From the NCBI GenBank assembly GCA_052035915.1, contig JBPOHE010000059.1, forward strand, positions 1 through 64,000: a stretch of 64,000 nucleotides of DNA, given 5' to 3'. The translations under genes and the position numbers were made by a program. The notes below the pieces were generated by a model. That model did not search any database and had not been told where the DNA came from. It saw only the letters and a list, made by a program, of their open reading frames with translations. Of the stretch, positions 37,783 to 47,214 are shown in pieces; position 1 is the first letter of the stretch; the number at the start of each line of letters is the position of its first letter. Origin of the DNA: JBPOHE01 sp052035915. GTDB lineage: Bacteria; Pseudomonadota; Gammaproteobacteria; Chromatiales; Chromatiaceae.

Positions 37783-38208
37783 ATGGCCGCCTCACCGACC
37801 AACAAAGAGTACGCCACTTCAGAGCAACTGGCCTATGCGCAGGTGCTCGACTGGGGGATGAAGATCGGTTTCGTGATGGTCGTCTGCACCTTCGCCCTCT
37901 ATGTCTTGGGGGTGGTGCCACCCCATATCCCCGTGGAGCAGTTGCCACAGTACTGGAGCATGCCGGTCAACAAGTATCTCCAGGCGGCAAATGTGCACAC
38001 CGGCTGGAGTTGGCTCGGCCTCATCGGCAAAGGCGATTTCATGAACTTTCTCGGCATCGCCTTCCTCTCGGCGGTGACCATCGGCTGTTATCTGCGTATC
38101 CTGCCGATGCTGATTCGGGGTGGAGACAAGATTTTTTCTTTCATTGCCATTCTGGAAGTGTTGGTGTTGGTGCTCGCGGCTTCGGGTGTGCTGGTGGCCG
38201 GGCACTGA
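37783..38208 (+). CDS. small multi-pass membrane protein next to the TauE-type permease
   Basis: A protein of 141 residues with three hydrophobic helices (about 24-46, 85-105, 115-138): WGMKIGFVMVVCTFALYVLG, FLGIAFLSAVTIGCYLRILP and FIAILEVLVLVLAASGVLVA. Between the first two is a periplasmic-type loop with HTGWSWLGLIGKGDF. It resembles small partners of TauE-type exporters (DUF1634-like), but I am not sure of the family. CGGAG lies 7 bases before the ATG. Confidence 0.7.
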   Translation: MAASPTNKEYATSEQLAYAQVLDWGMKIGFVMVVCTFALYVLGVVPPHIPVEQLPQYWSMPVNKYLQAANVHTGWSWLGLIGKGDFMNFLGIAFLSAVTIGCYLRILPMLIRGGDKIFSFIAILEVLVLVLAASGVLVAGH

Positions 38209-38279
38209 GGTTTGGCCTGACCTGTCCCTAGCAACCCAGGCCCATTGGTGGCGAGTCGCATTGAACGGAGAATAAAGAG

Positions 38280-39125
38280 ATGACCGAACAATTGTCACCC
38301 ACGGGGCGGTTCGACCGGGTGTTGCTCGCTACCGATGGCTCGGACTTCAGCGCCGGGGCCGTTCGCGCCGGCATCGAACTGGCGCAGCGCTGTGGAACCA
38401 AGCTGAATGTCCTGACCATGGTGCTGACCAATCCCGAATACGCCGCCATCGCCCCCCAACTCGAGGAGCGCGCCGAGCTGGAGGCGTTGCAGATCATCGA
38501 GGGGGTGAAGACCCAGGCGGACGCCTTGGGGGTGACATGCGAGGGCCGGATCCGCCATGGCGAAGATCCGGCGCGGGAGATCATCGAGGAGGCGGAAAGC
38601 GGGCATTACGATCTCATTATCATGGGGCGTCGGGGCAAGCGTCGGCTGGCCCGCTGGATGGTCGGCCATGCCACGGTGCAGGTCATTGGCGGCGCCGCCT
38701 GCCCGGTGTTGGTGGTGCCCCGCGCCGCTTCCTTGCCGAATCGCCGCATCCTGCTGGCTACGGATGGCTCCCGCTACGGCGATGCGGCGGCCGCCGCCGC
38801 GGCCAGTCTGTCGAGTCATTGCCGTCTGCCGGTCTGCGTGATCTCGGTGATCAAGCCCGGCCATTCCGAGGCGCGTCGTGCCGAGGCCACCCAGGTGGTG
38901 GAACGCATCAGCCGTTTGTTGGCCCGGGAAGGCATCGAGGTCGAGGGGCGCGTGGGGGAAGGCCGTCCGGAAGAGGTGATTGCCGACACCGCCAAGTCTG
39001 TGGAGGCGGATCTGATCATCATGGGCAGCCACGGGCGAACCGGTTTCGAGCGCATCCTGTTGGGAAGCGTTTCCGAACGGGTCATCGGCTTGGCGGACTG
39101 CGCCACCCTGGTGGTGAGTCGCTGA
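38280..39125 (+). CDS. tandem universal stress protein (two UspA domains)
   Basis: A protein of 281 residues with two UspA domains (about 10-150 and 155-281). Each starts with the same pattern: RVLLATDGSDFSAGAVRAG and RILLATDGSRYGDAA. The ATP-binding GxxGx(9)GS signature is intact in the second (MGSHGRTGFERILLGSVSE), and changed in the first (MGRRGKRRLARWMVG), so perhaps only one domain binds nucleotide. Found after the TauE-type pair and likely co-transcribed with it. Confidence 0.93.
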   Translation: MTEQLSPTGRFDRVLLATDGSDFSAGAVRAGIELAQRCGTKLNVLTMVLTNPEYAAIAPQLEERAELEALQIIEGVKTQADALGVTCEGRIRHGEDPAREIIEEAESGHYDLIIMGRRGKRRLARWMVGHATVQVIGGAACPVLVVPRAASLPNRRILLATDGSRYGDAAAAAAASLSSHCRLPVCVISVIKPGHSEARRAEATQVVERISRLLAREGIEVEGRVGEGRPEEVIADTAKSVEADLIIMGSHGRTGFERILLGSVSERVIGLADCATLVVSR

Positions 39126-39260
39126 CCGAGCCTCCGGCCAACAGCCCTGCTGGAGGCGCATAGCCTTGCCGCATAGATTCTTTATTTCCACATGGTCGTA
39201 GAACAGCCCTGAATTCGCGGCTGAGAGAAGGCTCCAAGAGGAATGTATCCTCACTCGACA

Positions 39261-39382
39261 TTCCGGGCCTCGACGAAAAACGGCCATTTACTGTTCTTGT
39301 TGCGAGAACAATATCTCCATGGAAGCGACATTGTTCTCTTATGGAGAACGAAAAACCGGGTAACCGCGCCCAGGCCCGGAAG
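39261..39382 (-). repeat. dispersed palindromic repeat, copy 5 (with both long flanks)
   Basis: ttccgggcctcgacgaaaaa, hairpins gttcttgttgcgagaac and gttctcttatggagaac separated by aatatctccatggaagcgacatt, then gaaaaaccgg and ggcccggaa. This copy keeps both extended flanks: 39150-39260 matches 29622-29735 (beside copy 3), and 39383-39470 matches 11042-11120 (beside copy 2), each inverted. It lies between the converging uspA-type and histidine kinase genes. Confidence 0.85.
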
Positions 39383-39501
39383 CGTCGAGAGGCGGATGGG
39401 CCGGCCACGACGGCCTCCCTCTCTCATGTCGACCGCCTAGGCTTTCTCAACCCGGATTCAGTCCGGAGTCACCACATCCTGCGAACCCATCGGCATCGGT
39501 A

Positions 39502-41271
39502 TCAGGCGGTATCCTGGGTGACGGCCCTCAGGCGGACCCAGAAAATCGAGCCGGTACCCTGCGCCGGCTCGACGCCGACCGTCCCGCCCATGGCCGCTAT
39601 CAGGGTCTTCACTATGGCCAGTCCCAGTCCGGTCCCCCCCAGCTCCCGCGAGCGCCCCGCATCGACCCGGTAAAAACGATCGAAGATCCGATCGCGATGC
39701 TCTGTCGGTATGCCCGGCCCGGTATCTTCGATCTCGATCCGTACCTTGGCGTCCTCTTCCCGACCGCGCACCCGGATCAGCCCGCCCGAGGGGGTAAACT
39801 TGATGGCGTTGTCCAGGAGATTGAAAAGGATCTGGTCAAGGGCCTTCTCATCGGCATACATCTGCAACTGGGGCTGAAGATCCAATTCGATGCCGATGTG
39901 TTTGCTGTGGGCCGCATCACCCAGGGACTCCAGGGTGCGGTCGATGGCCGAGGTCAAGTCGATGGGGATGAGATTGATCGGTACCTGCCGGGCGTCGAGG
40001 CGGGAGAGATCGAGCAGATCGGCGACCAGCCTCGCCAGACGCTCCGCATTGCGGTGTAGGGCTTCCACCAGGCGGAGGGCGATGCGGGGATTTTCCAAGG
40101 CCCCGTCGATGAGGGTCTCCGCGTTGGCCCGAATGACGCTGACCGGGGTACGGAGTTCATGGGAGGCGTTGGCGACAAAATCCCGCAGAAATTTCTCCAT
40201 CCGCCGCATCTCGGTGATGTCGTACAGCACCACCACATTGCCGCCGCCGACCCGTTGCGGGGCGGCTCTGGCCAGAATGTGGCGGCTCCGATCCGAGGTG
40301 TTCAGCTCGAATTCGATCGAGACGACCTCGCCGGCATGGCTGGAGGTGATGACCTGGGAGAGTTCCGGGAGGCCGATCACCGCCGCCAGAGGGAGATTGA
40401 AGGGGATCTGTCCGAGCCCCAGGAGTTGCAGCGCGGCCCGGTTCACCAATACGACTTCCTGGCGCTCGTTGAGGGCGAACAGGGCCTCGCTCATGCAATC
40501 CAGGATGGCGGCAGACAGATTGCGTTCCTCCGCCAGGTCGAACATCTGTTGTTCCAAGGCCTGGGTGAGTTGGTGGAAGGAACCCAGGATGTGTTCCAGC
40601 TCGTCTTTGCTACCGGACGCGGCGCTATTGCCGTGACGATGGGAGAGCGTCCGCAACTGCTGGAGGAGTGTTCTCAAGGGGCGGGTAAAGAGATGAGAGG
40701 CGAAGCCACTCATGGACACCGCCAGGGCCATGGCGATGATGCCGGCGGCGAGCAGATTGAGGCGCAATTCGCGCACGGCCTGATCCACCTCGGCCAGTGG
40801 GGTGGCGGCTCGGACTACACCAGTGGTCGGTGAACCGACCGGCAGGGCGATATAAAGAAGGTCCGAATCTATGGTGGCGCTGTGGCGCTTGTCCTTGCCT
40901 AACCCCTGGGTCAAGGCGTTGCGCACCTCGGGTCGATGGCCGTGATTCTCCACGCTGGAAAGGTGATCCAGGGAGACCTCGGAATCGCCAAGAACCCGGC
41001 CATCCTGGTCGATGATGGTGATCCGGCTGGCGGTGTCGGCGGCCAAACGGTCGGCCAGGGTTTTGGCGATTTGCGCATCCAGCGGCCAGGCGGTATGGGA
41101 GATCAGGGTTTGGGCGGTCAGGGTGTGCCGCATCAGTTCGGTCTCGATGCGGAACTCGATCCAGTGGCGCAGGCGGTTCTCCAGGTAGAATCCGGCGGCC
41201 ACGGTTACCACTACGATGAGCAGGAGCGAGACCCCGAAAAGTTTTTCCCTGACCCCGATCCTGATGAACAT
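39502..41271 (-). CDS. PhoR-type sensor histidine kinase
   Basis: A protein of 589 residues. Membrane helix 1 (about 12-31), a periplasmic sensor domain (about 32-165), membrane helix 2 (about 172-195), HAMP (to about 245), a PAS domain (about 255-350), then HisKA with the phospho-accepting His in DFVANASHELRTPVSVIRAN and HATPase_c with NLLDNAIKFTPSGG, EDTGPGIPTEHRDRIFDRFY and GGTGLGLAIVKTLI. The order and the phospho-site match PhoR/ResE-type kinases, with a larger periplasmic sensor than E. coli PhoR. No response regulator gene is adjacent. It is the last gene of the leftward yra-like operon. Confidence 0.88.
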   Translation of the reverse strand: MFIRIGVREKLFGVSLLLIVVVTVAAGFYLENRLRHWIEFRIETELMRHTLTAQTLISHTAWPLDAQIAKTLADRLAADTASRITIIDQDGRVLGDSEVSLDHLSSVENHGHRPEVRNALTQGLGKDKRHSATIDSDLLYIALPVGSPTTGVVRAATPLAEVDQAVRELRLNLLAAGIIAMALAVSMSGFASHLFTRPLRTLLQQLRTLSHRHGNSAASGSKDELEHILGSFHQLTQALEQQMFDLAEERNLSAAILDCMSEALFALNERQEVVLVNRAALQLLGLGQIPFNLPLAAVIGLPELSQVITSSHAGEVVSIEFELNTSDRSRHILARAAPQRVGGGNVVVLYDITEMRRMEKFLRDFVANASHELRTPVSVIRANAETLIDGALENPRIALRLVEALHRNAERLARLVADLLDLSRLDARQVPINLIPIDLTSAIDRTLESLGDAAHSKHIGIELDLQPQLQMYADEKALDQILFNLLDNAIKFTPSGGLIRVRGREEDAKVRIEIEDTGPGIPTEHRDRIFDRFYRVDAGRSRELGGTGLGLAIVKTLIAAMGGTVGVEPAQGTGSIFWVRLRAVTQDTA

Positions 41272-41294
41272 GCGGCCCCCGGTTTTCCCCCTGG

Positions 41295-42704
41295 TCAGGC
41301 CAGACCAGGTAAGGCCTTGCCTGGATTGAGGATATTGTTGGGATCGAACTGGCGTTTGACGGCCTGCATCAACCTCAGAGCCACCGGGTCGATCTCACGG
41401 GAAACGAAGTCCCGTTTTTCCAATCCCACCCCGTGTTCTCCCGACAAGGTGCCGTTCAAGGCCAACACCAGATCGAATACCCGGCTGAGACAGGGACCGG
41501 CCTGTCTCGCCTGGGTCGGATTTTCAGGGTCGAGCAAGAGGTTGACATGGATATTGCCGTTGCCGGCATGGCCGAAGTTGACAATGGGGATCCCCATCTC
41601 CCGGGATAGATCTTCCAGCCCTTGAATCAGCTCCGGGATGCGCGAGACCGGGACCACTACATCCTCATTGATCTTCTTCGGGGCCAGGGTACGCAGGGCC
41701 GGAGACAGGGCCTTGCGGGTCGCCCAGAGACGGTCCATTTCCTGAGCGGTGGCGGCGGTGCGGATCTCCAGCACACCCGCTACGGCGGCCGCGGCGCTCA
41801 CCGCGGCGGCCATCTCGTCGATACAGCCGGCGGCGCCGTCCACTTCGATCATCAGCAGGGCGCCGATATGTTCAGGCACATCGATATGGGAAAAGGGCCG
41901 CACCATGGCGATGGAGGCCCCGTCCATGAACTCCAGAGCGCAGGGCGTGGCGGGTTGGGCCATGATCGCCGCTACCGCCGCGGCGGCGGCGTGGATATCC
42001 CGGTAACTCGCCCGCAGGGTACGCTTGGCGGTAGCCAAGGGGGTGAGTCTGAGTCGGGCCTGGGTGATGATGGCCAGGGTGCCTTCACTGCCGATCAGGA
42101 GCCGGGTGAGATCGTAGCCGACCACCCCCTTGGTGGTGTAGACGCCGGTACGGAGATGTTCTCCCTGTCCGGTGACGGCCTCGAGACCAAGGGTGTTCTC
42201 CCTGGGGGTGCCGTATTTGACCGCCCGCGGACCGGCGGAGTTGTAGGCCAGATTGCCGCCGATGGTGCAGACCGCGGCACTGGTGGGGTCCGGCGGCCAG
42301 AAGAAGCCGTGGGGACGCAGGGCGTCCTGGAGTTCCTGATTGGTGAGTCCGGGCTCGACGCAGGCGACCCGGTTGGCGGGGTCGATCGCCAGCAGGCGGT
42401 TCATGCGTTCCAGGGAAAGGATGAGACCGCCTCGATCTGGAACCGTGGCCCCGGTGGTACCTGTTCCCCGACCGCGGGGGATCAGGGGTATGGCCTCGGT
42501 ATTACAGAGTCTGACGATGGCCTGGATCTGCTCCAAATGATCGGGAAAGACGACGGCCTGGGGTAGGGCCTGGCGTCGGCTGTTGTCGTAACCATAGGCC
42601 CAACAGTCTTCCGGCGCCGTCATCAGTCGCTCGGGGCCGAGGATATCGCACAGCCGGGCGACTATCCCCTCCCCGAGGGGGGGATTAATTGGCTTGGTAC
42701 TCAA
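41295..42704 (-). CDS. FAD-linked oxidase (GlcD / D-lactate dehydrogenase family)
   Basis: A protein of 469 residues. The FAD-binding type 4 domain shows PRGRGTGTTGATVPDRGGLI, CVEPGLTNQELQDAL and GGNLAYNSAGPRAVKYG; the C-terminal FAD-oxidase domain ends with the family motif FGHAGNGNIHVNLLLD and LSGEHGVGLEKRDF. Substrates are 2-hydroxy acids such as glycolate or D-lactate. It appears as a single subunit, with no GlcE or GlcF nearby, so D-lactate dehydrogenase is possible. TTG is used as start, with GAGGG just upstream; it overlaps the BON gene by 20 bases. Confidence 0.88.
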   Translation of the reverse strand: MSTKPINPPLGEGIVARLCDILGPERLMTAPEDCWAYGYDNSRRQALPQAVVFPDHLEQIQAIVRLCNTEAIPLIPRGRGTGTTGATVPDRGGLILSLERMNRLLAIDPANRVACVEPGLTNQELQDALRPHGFFWPPDPTSAAVCTIGGNLAYNSAGPRAVKYGTPRENTLGLEAVTGQGEHLRTGVYTTKGVVGYDLTRLLIGSEGTLAIITQARLRLTPLATAKRTLRASYRDIHAAAAAVAAIMAQPATPCALEFMDGASIAMVRPFSHIDVPEHIGALLMIEVDGAAGCIDEMAAAVSAAAAVAGVLEIRTAATAQEMDRLWATRKALSPALRTLAPKKINEDVVVPVSRIPELIQGLEDLSREMGIPIVNFGHAGNGNIHVNLLLDPENPTQARQAGPCLSRVFDLVLALNGTLSGEHGVGLEKRDFVSREIDPVALRLMQAVKRQFDPNNILNPGKALPGLA

Positions 42705-43299
42705 AGGCCCTCACCACCTTGCGCACCCCGGACAGGGAGCGTACCTGCTGCACCACGGCCTCGGCCTCTTCCTGATGCAGCAGGCCCATGAGGTAGACCA
42801 TGCCGTTACTGGTGACCACCTTGACCATTTCGGGATCGAAACCCCGCACCTTGACCCCAAAGAGAGCGGTCTTAACCTTGGCGGTGATGTAGGTGTCTTC
42901 GGAAATGCGGGAGAAGGATGGATTGGGGGCGATTTCGATCTCATTCATGACCCGCCGCACCCCCGTGATCCGCTCCACCATCTCGCCGTATTGCTGCTTG
43001 ATCTCCTGAGAATCCGCTGTGCCGGTCAGGAGCATGGTGTAGTTATAACTGGTGGCGCTGATATTGCTCCGGCTGCGGATGGGATTGTTTTCCATCAGCA
43101 GATCCAGGGCCTTGAGTTCCAGGCTTTGGTCGTCGAGTATGGCACCGGCGCTACGGCGGTCATGGGCCACGGCCGCCCCGGTGGCGATGCCGCCCACCAC
43201 GAGAGGGGCGCACCCCTGCAACAGCGCCCCGGTCACGACGAGGGCGATCAGGAGGCTGGCGAGCCGGGCAATAGGATGGATGCGCTCCTTTGGGGTCAT
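42685..43299 (-). CDS. dolP: BON-domain outer-membrane lipoprotein (DolP/YraP-like)
   Basis: A protein of 204 residues with a lipoprotein signal ending LLQGC (Cys after about residue 25) followed by APLVVGGIATGAAVAHDRRS, the family start. Two BON domains follow (about 50-115 and 130-200), e.g. DTYITAKVKTALFGVKV and SNGMVYLMGLLHQEEAEAVV. DolP keeps the outer membrane intact and activates the amidase regulator NlpD pathway in E. coli. The start is backed by GGAGGAGAG upstream. The gene order yraN, SIS-domain gene, dolP is that of enterobacteria. Confidence 0.9.
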   Translation of the reverse strand: MTPKERIHPIARLASLLIALVVTGALLQGCAPLVVGGIATGAAVAHDRRSAGAILDDQSLELKALDLLMENNPIRSRSNISATSYNYTMLLTGTADSQEIKQQYGEMVERITGVRRVMNEIEIAPNPSFSRISEDTYITAKVKTALFGVKVRGFDPEMVKVVTSNGMVYLMGLLHQEEAEAVVQQVRSLSGVRKVVRAFEYQAN

Positions 43300-43315
43300 T
43301 GTTATCTCTCCTCCG

Positions 43316-43903
43316 TCAAGTTCCCAAGAGTTGTTGATCGATGAGATCGCATAGGCAATGGATGCAGAGCAGATGGACCTCCTGCACCCGGGCGGTGGAA
43401 TCACTGGGCACGCGCAACTCGATGTCGCTTTCCCGCAGCAGTATCGCCATATCGCCGCCATCCCGACCGGTCAGGGCGACGACGAACATCTCCCGTTCAT
43501 GGGCGGCCCGGATGGCCCTGAGCAGATTGGGTGAACGACCGCTGGTGCTGATGGCGAGCAGTATGTCGCCGGGTTGTCCCAGTGCCCCGATCTGTTTGGC
43601 GAAGATCTCGGCGAACTGGTAATCGTTGGCGATGGCCGTCAGGGTGGAGCTGTCGGTGGTCAGGGCCAGCGCCGGTAATCCCGGTCGTTCCCGTTCAAAA
43701 CGGTTCAGCATTTCAGCGGAAAAATGCTGGGCATCCGCGGCCGAGCCACCATTGCCGCAACTCAGGATCTTTCCACCATCCAGCAAGCGGGCGACGATGA
43801 GTTCGCTGGCGGCGGCCAAGGGTTGCCGCAAGTCGGACAGGGCCTGCTGCTTGACCCGCAGGCTGGCTTCAAAGAGTTCGTTGATGCGGTCGAGGAGATT
43901 CAT
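43316..43903 (-). CDS. diaA: SIS-domain protein DiaA/GmhA family
   Basis: A protein of 195 residues forming a single SIS domain. Motifs: KILSCGNGGSAADAQHFSAE, ALTTDSSTLTAIANDYQFAE, DILLAISTSGRSPNLLRAI and STARVQEVHLLCIHCLCDLI. The position between yraN and dolP is that of diaA, the DnaA-binding initiator-associating factor; sedoheptulose-7-phosphate isomerase GmhA has nearly the same sequence motifs, so the enzyme role cannot be excluded. Located 16 bases upstream of the BON gene. Confidence 0.85.
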   Translation of the reverse strand: MNLLDRINELFEASLRVKQQALSDLRQPLAAASELIVARLLDGGKILSCGNGGSAADAQHFSAEMLNRFERERPGLPALALTTDSSTLTAIANDYQFAEIFAKQIGALGQPGDILLAISTSGRSPNLLRAIRAAHEREMFVVALTGRDGGDMAILLRESDIELRVPSDSTARVQEVHLLCIHCLCDLIDQQLLGT

Positions 43904-43916
43904 GTTGATTCGCCGT

Positions 43917-44303
43917 TCAATCGAGCGGACGGAAGGCGTCCCGAATCCAGTCGAGAGTCTGGTAACCCTCGCCGCTGAGGGCGATCACGTCGAAGCGGCA
44001 GGCGGGGTCGCCGCTGTGGGTCGCCAGATAGTGACGGGCGGCAGCCAACAGCCGCGCCTGCTTTTTGGCGGTGATGCTTTCCTGGGGACCGCCGAAGGCG
44101 CCGCCACGGCGATACCGCACCTCGACGAATACCAGCTGTTCCCCGTCCTGCATCACCAGGTCGATTTCTCCCCGCGGACAGCGATAGTTACGCTCGATCA
44201 GACGCAAGCCGCGACGGCGGAGAAAGGCGCAGGCCATGTCTTCCGCCGTCTGCCCGAGTTCGCTAGGTTTGCTGTCACCTCTACCGAAGTTCACCAGGCT
44301 CAT
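43917..44303 (-). CDS. yraN: YraN family protein (UPF0102), nuclease-like fold
   Basis: A protein of 128 residues with the UPF0102 pattern: GQTAEDMACAFLRRRGLRLI, ERNYRCPRGEIDLVMQDGEQ and LVFVEVRYRRGGAFGGPQES. The Glu-x-Asp...Glu-Val-Arg spacing is that of restriction-endonuclease-like folds; activity is not proven. It overlaps lpoA by 4 bases. Confidence 0.95.
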   Translation of the reverse strand: MSLVNFGRGDSKPSELGQTAEDMACAFLRRRGLRLIERNYRCPRGEIDLVMQDGEQLVFVEVRYRRGGAFGGPQESITAKKQARLLAAARHYLATHSGDPACRFDVIALSGEGYQTLDWIRDAFRPLD

Positions 44304-46264
44304 GGATTCGGGCTCGGTGTCTCCGGGACGGGAGCGGGGCTTCCGCTCGGTGGGACGGTGGGAGGTATCGGGTTTGGTGGGGCCTCATGACGCGGGACCA
44401 GGGAGATCTGCTCCAGCCTTCCCTCTTTATAGGCCAGGCCGCCGCTTATCTGGGCCCAGCTCAAGCGGCGACGGATCTGGTTGGTATCCGGGTCGAGCCG
44501 CAATTCACCCCCGGCTCCCTGGTGACTTTCCTGCGGCTGGCGTTGCAGCCTGGGAATCTGGGCCCAGAGCTGATAGCCGTCCAGACCCATGGCATAGAGA
44601 CGGGTATAGGCGGGGCTAAAGCCGGGGAGGGCCGCTTTCACCTGTTTCAGGCTCGGTCTGACCTGGGTGTCTTCACCGAACAACCAGGGAATTTCGGTGA
44701 ACTGGAGACCATTGAGATCCCGGTTGGCTTCCGGACTTTGTTCCAGATCATAGGCATGGGAGGTGGTGAAGAGGGGCAGGCCATCCCCATGGAGGGCCTG
44801 CAAGAGCGGTCGGATGACCCGGGCCTTGCCGCTACGCGCCACGAGAAAGAGGCAATCGGCGTCCTGGCGGATCTGGGGTTCGTCTGCCAGGGGAGCAGCC
44901 TGGTTCGCGGCGGACGGGGGGGCCTTCTCGGGCAGTTTCAGCAAGGCCCGCAGGGAGCGGGAGACATCCTTGGCCTGGGGATCGTAACTCTGCTGGGCTG
45001 GGACGAGGCCGCCCTGAATCTCCCAGGTCTCGCGGAAACGGCCCGCCAGACGCTCGCCCCATTCACCGGCCGGATAAAAGATCAGGGCACGCTGGTATCC
45101 CTGGTTCCTGGCCTGTTGGGCCACCTGTATGGCCTCGTCCTCCGGGGTCAGGGCGAATTGATAGAAATTCCGCGGGGCACTGGCGCCGGCCGGTAATTGA
45201 TTGAAGGCCAGCACCGGAATCTTGAGTCCGCCGGACCTGGCCAGCATCTCGACCTCATCCTTTTCCAGCGGTCCGAATACCACATCGGCCCCTTCGGTCA
45301 GGGCCTGCTCATAGATGCCCCGGACAGCGGCTGGTTCCTGGGTGTCATGGAACCGCAAACGCGGTCGTTTGTTGGCCGGCTGTTCGAAGTAGGCGGCGAG
45401 CAGCCCGTCACGGATGGCTTCGGTCGCCCCCAGCAGCCGGGGATTGGCCGGGAGCAGGACGGCGATCTGTCGGGGGTGAAAGGCGCGTTCCGGTAGGCGG
45501 GCCAGGTAGGCGATCTCGATCTCGGGCAGGGCCGGGTGCTGGGGAAACTGCTCGCGCCAAACGGCGACCAGGGAGGCCGCCTCGTTGGGCATCAGGTCCG
45601 GGTCGCGCAGCAGGCGCGCTAGCTCCAGCCAGCCACGCAACAGAGGAGGCGTGCCGGGTTGGAGGATCTCCAGGATATCCGGAGAGACATGACTGAGATC
45701 CTGCAAGATGCTGAGTTGATTACTCAATCGCTCCGGCTCGGAGGTCAGTAGCGGGTCGATGCGGATGCATTCCTCGGCGCTGTCGACCCAGCGCTCGTGT
45801 CCGCGCCAGATCTCCGCCCGCAACTCATGATAGCGCCGCCGGAGTGCCGGCGCGGTGGTGGGTGAAGGCGGGACAGCCAGGAGCCCGAGCGCTTCATCCA
45901 GGTGGTGCTCCCCCAGGGCGATGGTGGCCGCCAAGAGGCGCCGGCGCTCGTCAGCCTCGCCCACTTCCGGAGTGGAGGCGATTCTTGCCAGCCCGGCCCT
46001 GGCTTCAGGGAAACGTCCGGCGGCAATCCAGGCTTCGACCGCCTGCCACTGCAATTCCTGGCGCTGGGGGGCCGGGGCGGCACGAGCGGCTTGCTCGAGC
46101 AAGGCAGCGGCGGCGGCCTGATCGCCGCTGGCGCGCAGGGACTCGGCTTGACTCAGTAGCTGAGGATCGAAGCGGATTTCAGGCTCCTTGCTGATCTTCG
46201 GGCTACAGGCCTGAAGCACCAACAGGCTCAAGATTAGGCTCGCGAGAATCCGAGTGGCTTGCAT
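44300..46264 (-). CDS. lpoA: penicillin-binding protein activator LpoA
   Basis: An outer-membrane lipoprotein of 654 residues that activates PBP1A from outside, here partner to the mrcA product at 1096-3507. The lipobox is LLVLQAC (Cys20). The N-terminal half (to about residue 270) is TPR-like (ALLEQAARAAPAPQRQELQW); the C-terminal half has a periplasmic-binding-type fold with IAVLLPANPRLLGATEAIRD, VVFGPLEKDEVEMLARSGGL and RALIFYPAGEWGERLAGRF. A Pro-rich tail ends the protein. It is divergent from rsmI with 89 bases between starts. Confidence 0.93.
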   Translation of the reverse strand: MQATRILASLILSLLVLQACSPKISKEPEIRFDPQLLSQAESLRASGDQAAAAALLEQAARAAPAPQRQELQWQAVEAWIAAGRFPEARAGLARIASTPEVGEADERRRLLAATIALGEHHLDEALGLLAVPPSPTTAPALRRRYHELRAEIWRGHERWVDSAEECIRIDPLLTSEPERLSNQLSILQDLSHVSPDILEILQPGTPPLLRGWLELARLLRDPDLMPNEAASLVAVWREQFPQHPALPEIEIAYLARLPERAFHPRQIAVLLPANPRLLGATEAIRDGLLAAYFEQPANKRPRLRFHDTQEPAAVRGIYEQALTEGADVVFGPLEKDEVEMLARSGGLKIPVLAFNQLPAGASAPRNFYQFALTPEDEAIQVAQQARNQGYQRALIFYPAGEWGERLAGRFRETWEIQGGLVPAQQSYDPQAKDVSRSLRALLKLPEKAPPSAANQAAPLADEPQIRQDADCLFLVARSGKARVIRPLLQALHGDGLPLFTTSHAYDLEQSPEANRDLNGLQFTEIPWLFGEDTQVRPSLKQVKAALPGFSPAYTRLYAMGLDGYQLWAQIPRLQRQPQESHQGAGGELRLDPDTNQIRRRLSWAQISGGLAYKEGRLEQISLVPRHEAPPNPIPPTVPPSGSPAPVPETPSPNP

Positions 46265-46353
46265 AGGGATGACTGGATGGGCAGGATGATGCGGGTGGCG
46301 CCGGTTTCGGTGATGTTTTCTTGGCCCGCTCAGTATGTTTCGCGAGGTATGGA

Positions 46354-47214
46354 GTGTCAATCGAACCGGCTGTGCTCTATGTGGTGGCGACTCCGATCGG
46401 CAACCTGGAGGACATCTCCGAGCGCGCCCGGCGGGTGTTGCGGGAAGTGGACCTGATCGCCGCGGAGGATACGCGCCATAGCCGTGGCTTGCTGGCCCAT
46501 CTGGGAGTAAGCCGTCCCATGCTGTCGCTGCATGAGCACAATGAGCGTGGACAGGTGGAACTCCTGTTGGCGGCGCTCGCGGAGGGACGGAGTATCGCCC
46601 TGGTGGCGGATGCCGGTACCCCTCTCATCAGTGATCCGGGCTATGTTCTGGTGCGGGAGGTTCGCCGGCGGGGCTATCGGGTCGTGCCGATCCCTGGTCC
46701 CAGCGCCCTCATCAGTGCCCTTTCGGTGGCTGGCTTACCGACCTCGGCCTTCGTGTTCGAGGGCTTCCCCCCGCGCGAAGCCGCCAAACGACTGGAGTGG
46801 CTGCGGCGTTTCGCCCGGGAGCCGCGGACCCTGGTGTTCTATGAAGCCAGTCATCGGATCTTGGACAGCCTGCGGGATCTCGTCATCGTCATGGGGGCCG
46901 GTCGGGAGGCGAGGCTGGCCCGAGAGCTGACCAAGATCTACGAAACCATCCTGGACGGGACCTTGGAGGAACTGGTGCGGCGGTTGGAGCAGGATCCCGA
47001 GCAACGGCGAGGGGAATTCGTTGTTCTGGTGGCCGGGGCGCCGGTAGAGTCGGGCCAGGATGAAGGGTTGCAGGAAGCCCTACGGATACTGGCGCTGCTC
47101 CGTCGCCAGTTACCGATGAAACAGGCCCTTGGTCTCACCGTCGAGATCACCGGTGTAAAAAGAAACCGGCTGTACCGAGAGGCGCTCGCTGTCCTCCCGG
47201 CGGCTGAGGAATGA
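46354..47214 (+). CDS. rsmI: 16S rRNA (cytidine-1402-2'-O) methyltransferase RsmI
   Basis: A protein of 286 residues with the tetrapyrrole methylase fold. Motifs: VVATPIGNLEDISERARRVL, LIAAEDTRHSRGLLAHLGV, LVADAGTPLISDPGYVLVRE, PGPSALISALSVAGLP and FYEASHRILDSLRDL. The C-terminal helical domain (KQALGLTVEITGVKRNRLYR) binds rRNA. GTG is chosen as start, with GAGG six bases upstream; a TTG 33 bases earlier is possible. Confidence 0.95.
   Translation: MSIEPAVLYVVATPIGNLEDISERARRVLREVDLIAAEDTRHSRGLLAHLGVSRPMLSLHEHNERGQVELLLAALAEGRSIALVADAGTPLISDPGYVLVREVRRRGYRVVPIPGPSALISALSVAGLPTSAFVFEGFPPREAAKRLEWLRRFAREPRTLVFYEASHRILDSLRDLVIVMGAGREARLARELTKIYETILDGTLEELVRRLEQDPEQRRGEFVVLVAGAPVESGQDEGLQEALRILALLRRQLPMKQALGLTVEITGVKRNRLYREALAVLPAAEE

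Noticed and set aside
36920..37948. 342-codon minus-strand frame over the permease gene
   Set aside because: His/Gln-rich antisense translation of membrane helices; no gene.
41622..42566. 314-codon plus-strand frame over the FAD oxidase
   Set aside because: Gly-rich antisense shadow with no domain.
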